From Serripes groenlandicus (taxonomy: Eukaryota; Mollusca; Bivalvia; Cardiida; Cardiidae): a stretch of DNA of 64,000 bases. The stretch lies in contig JASEVX010000010.1 of NCBI GenBank assembly GCA_031761405.1, forward strand, positions 13,801,447-13,865,446, in the 5' to 3' direction. The stretch's first letter is position 1; each line of letters begins with the position of its first letter. A program made the position numbers and the translations under genes. Below the pieces are notes generated by a model. That model saw only the letters and a program-made list of their open reading frames with translations. It searched no databases and was not told the origin of the DNA. This document shows, piece by piece, positions 62,703-64,000 of the stretch.

Positions 62703-63279
62703 TGCAAGCCAAACAGTTTGAACATTAGAAGTCGAAGGCTGACGACAGGTGGTCTCGGAACTGAAAGTTAACAGTAAGTTAAAGTTAAAAAAAAAAAGCA
62801 ATTATTTACAATCTCATCGTAGCATGGTAAGAGTTCAAAACTGGAAAAACATAATGGCGGCCACTGATAAAATACTCAAGCGTGCACCCACGCCAGTCGG
62901 CTTATCTGGCACGCTTAAATCTGAAAAACGGAAGTGATTAAAGGTCGGAATACGTCCATATTTAAACAAATTGTTTACGAAAACATTCGTAATAACAAAA
63001 TATGTGTCTTTTAATGAATGGAATTCCTTTCGGAGGCTTGGTCTAACCCACTCGATCATTTTCCGGAAGTGCTTAAAGCACATTCGAAAACCCGTCACGA
63101 ATAAAACAGTGGCGAATTATTCCAACTGGCAACTTTTTAAAAACCTTTTTTAAGAAATAAAAATCATTGCTCAACTTGAATATGTCTCAAATTCAATTGT
63201 GAAGCTTACGGTTTTGAAAGCATCTATGCTAAATCATGGAACTTTCTTGATTTTCTTCTTTTTTTTTAATGAATTATTA

Positions 63280-63400
63280 TTGATGGAGTTGTAAACATGG
63301 TGCATACATTTGAGAAGTTGATACAAAAGAGCAATTTCTGCTTTTGTCACACTGTTTTAAAAGGTCCCCTGCTACAAATTCCTCAAAATGTGTTCCGAAA
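63280..63400 (+). mobile_element. TTAA-1 3' fragment
   Basis: AAGAGCAATTTCTGCTTTTG, TCACACTGTTTTAAAAGGTC, CCTCAAAATGTGTTCCG. Confidence 0.5.
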
Positions 63401-63507
63401 ATGTTATTGATATATCATATTTTAACATTTACCACGTTCAATATATTTTAGCTAAGAAAAGTTTTCAAATTGTCTTTAAGTCTTAAACTAACTTTTTATG
63501 TCAATGG

Positions 63508-63722
63508 TGAACCCTATCCTACTTACAAACGCTTTCTAACGCCTCAGCGGCAGACGACTTTTGAAAACATTCTGACATAAGAAGAAATTGCTCGTAAAGA
63601 GCAATTTCTTCTTTTGTCAGAATGTTTTCAACTCTGTTCAATAATTATACTTTCATGAATAGAAAGTTGTGATACGTTTGCCTAGATGTGTTTGAAGAAG
63701 TCTGCTGCAGATAAAGGGTTAA
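63508..63722 (+). mobile_element. TTAA-1 MITE with perfect hairpin
   Basis: GAACCCTATCCTACTTACAA to GCAGATAAAGGGTTAA. The stem ACATTCTGACATAAGAAGAA, tip GCTCGTAAAGAGC, then the near-exact complement ending TCAGAATGTTTTCAAC. Confidence 0.78.
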
Positions 63723-63794
63723 AGTTATACAAAGGTTTCGTTAACGTAATAAAGCAGCTGCGCATTGACGACACGATAATACACGTTATTGGTG

Positions 63795-63882
63795 GTGCTT
63801 CTTCCTCGTTGCCGAGATGTTAGCTTCGGGAATCTTGAACCGGGTGTCCAGGGTTCGAACCCGAATCGCAGCGGTCATGGTT
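63795..63882 (+). repeat. tRNA-like SINE head
   Basis: TTGCCGAGATGTTAGCTTCG and CCAGGGTTCGAACCCGAATC resemble A and B boxes. No full cloverleaf with proper acceptor stem could be formed, so it is read as a SINE-2-like head rather than a tRNA gene. Confidence 0.4.
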
Positions 63883-63892
63883 AGTTTTTATC

Positions 63893-63930
63893 TTGGTATT
63901 TTCAAAGTCGTCTGCTGCAGATTTTAGTGT
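63893..63930 (+). mobile_element. TTAA-1 fragment
   Basis: TATTTTCAAAGTCGTCTGCT followed by GCAGATTTTAGTGTGGGG. Confidence 0.5.
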
Positions 63931-64000
63931 GGGGTTTTTCTTACATAACGCGACTCATTTCCTGTTGTTGACATATTGTTATGCAGTGTGGCATCACGGG

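Overview
The window is eukaryotic, non-coding-dominated DNA. It has spliced exons with GT/AG borders, a 23.8-kb intron, tRNA-headed SINEs, a decayed non-LTR retrotransposon, and dozens of short inverted-repeat elements (MITEs). Repeat style and AT-rich background suggest an invertebrate, most probably a bivalve mollusc. Several repeats look like ones I associate with freshwater dreissenid mussels, but that is an impression, not a search result. No rRNA, genuine tRNA, CRISPR or prokaryotic operon is visible, and nearly all long open frames are accidents inside repeats.

Genes. (1) The last three exons of a plus-strand gene (281-416, 1018-1190, 25035-25300) join in one frame to give about 190 residues of a glycosylation-site-rich protein; upstream exons lie outside the window. 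I do not firmly recognise it; a VirK-like fold is a guess to test. (2) A probable plus-strand terminal exon at 35914-36188 encodes the C-terminal 91 residues of an unrecognised protein. (3) A minus-strand non-LTR reverse-transcriptase pseudogene (60334-61425) carries a YADD box and is split there by a SINE with a target-site duplication.

Layout. 1-25 kb is gene 1, whose second intron is a graveyard of MITEs. 25-36 kb holds SINEs, further MITEs and the orphan exon. 36-50 kb holds tandem arrays, a perfect 219-bp duplication and more MITEs. 51-57 kb is AT-rich and comparatively repeat-poor, with a ~135-bp satellite and a CpG-bearing hairpin. 57-64 kb returns to MITEs, SINEs and the LINE relic.

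Repeat families named here: TTAA-1 (about 45 copies or fragments; ends TTAA-CCCTTTCCC, piggyBac-like), TTAA-2 and TTAA-3 (other TTAA-bounded families), GAGCC (12 copies, about 270 bp, each end a hairpin), CGAGGG (2 copies), CCCTAT (4 copies), a chimeric hAT-like element (2 copies), a Foldback-like element with tandem-repeat arms, a MULE-like element with 9-bp duplications, and SINE-1 to SINE-4. The most striking observation is that TTAA-1, TTAA-2, TTAA-3 and CGAGGG have different termini yet each has a near-perfect hairpin at its centre, and these share a GCTC-5nt-GAGC tip and partly homologous stems.
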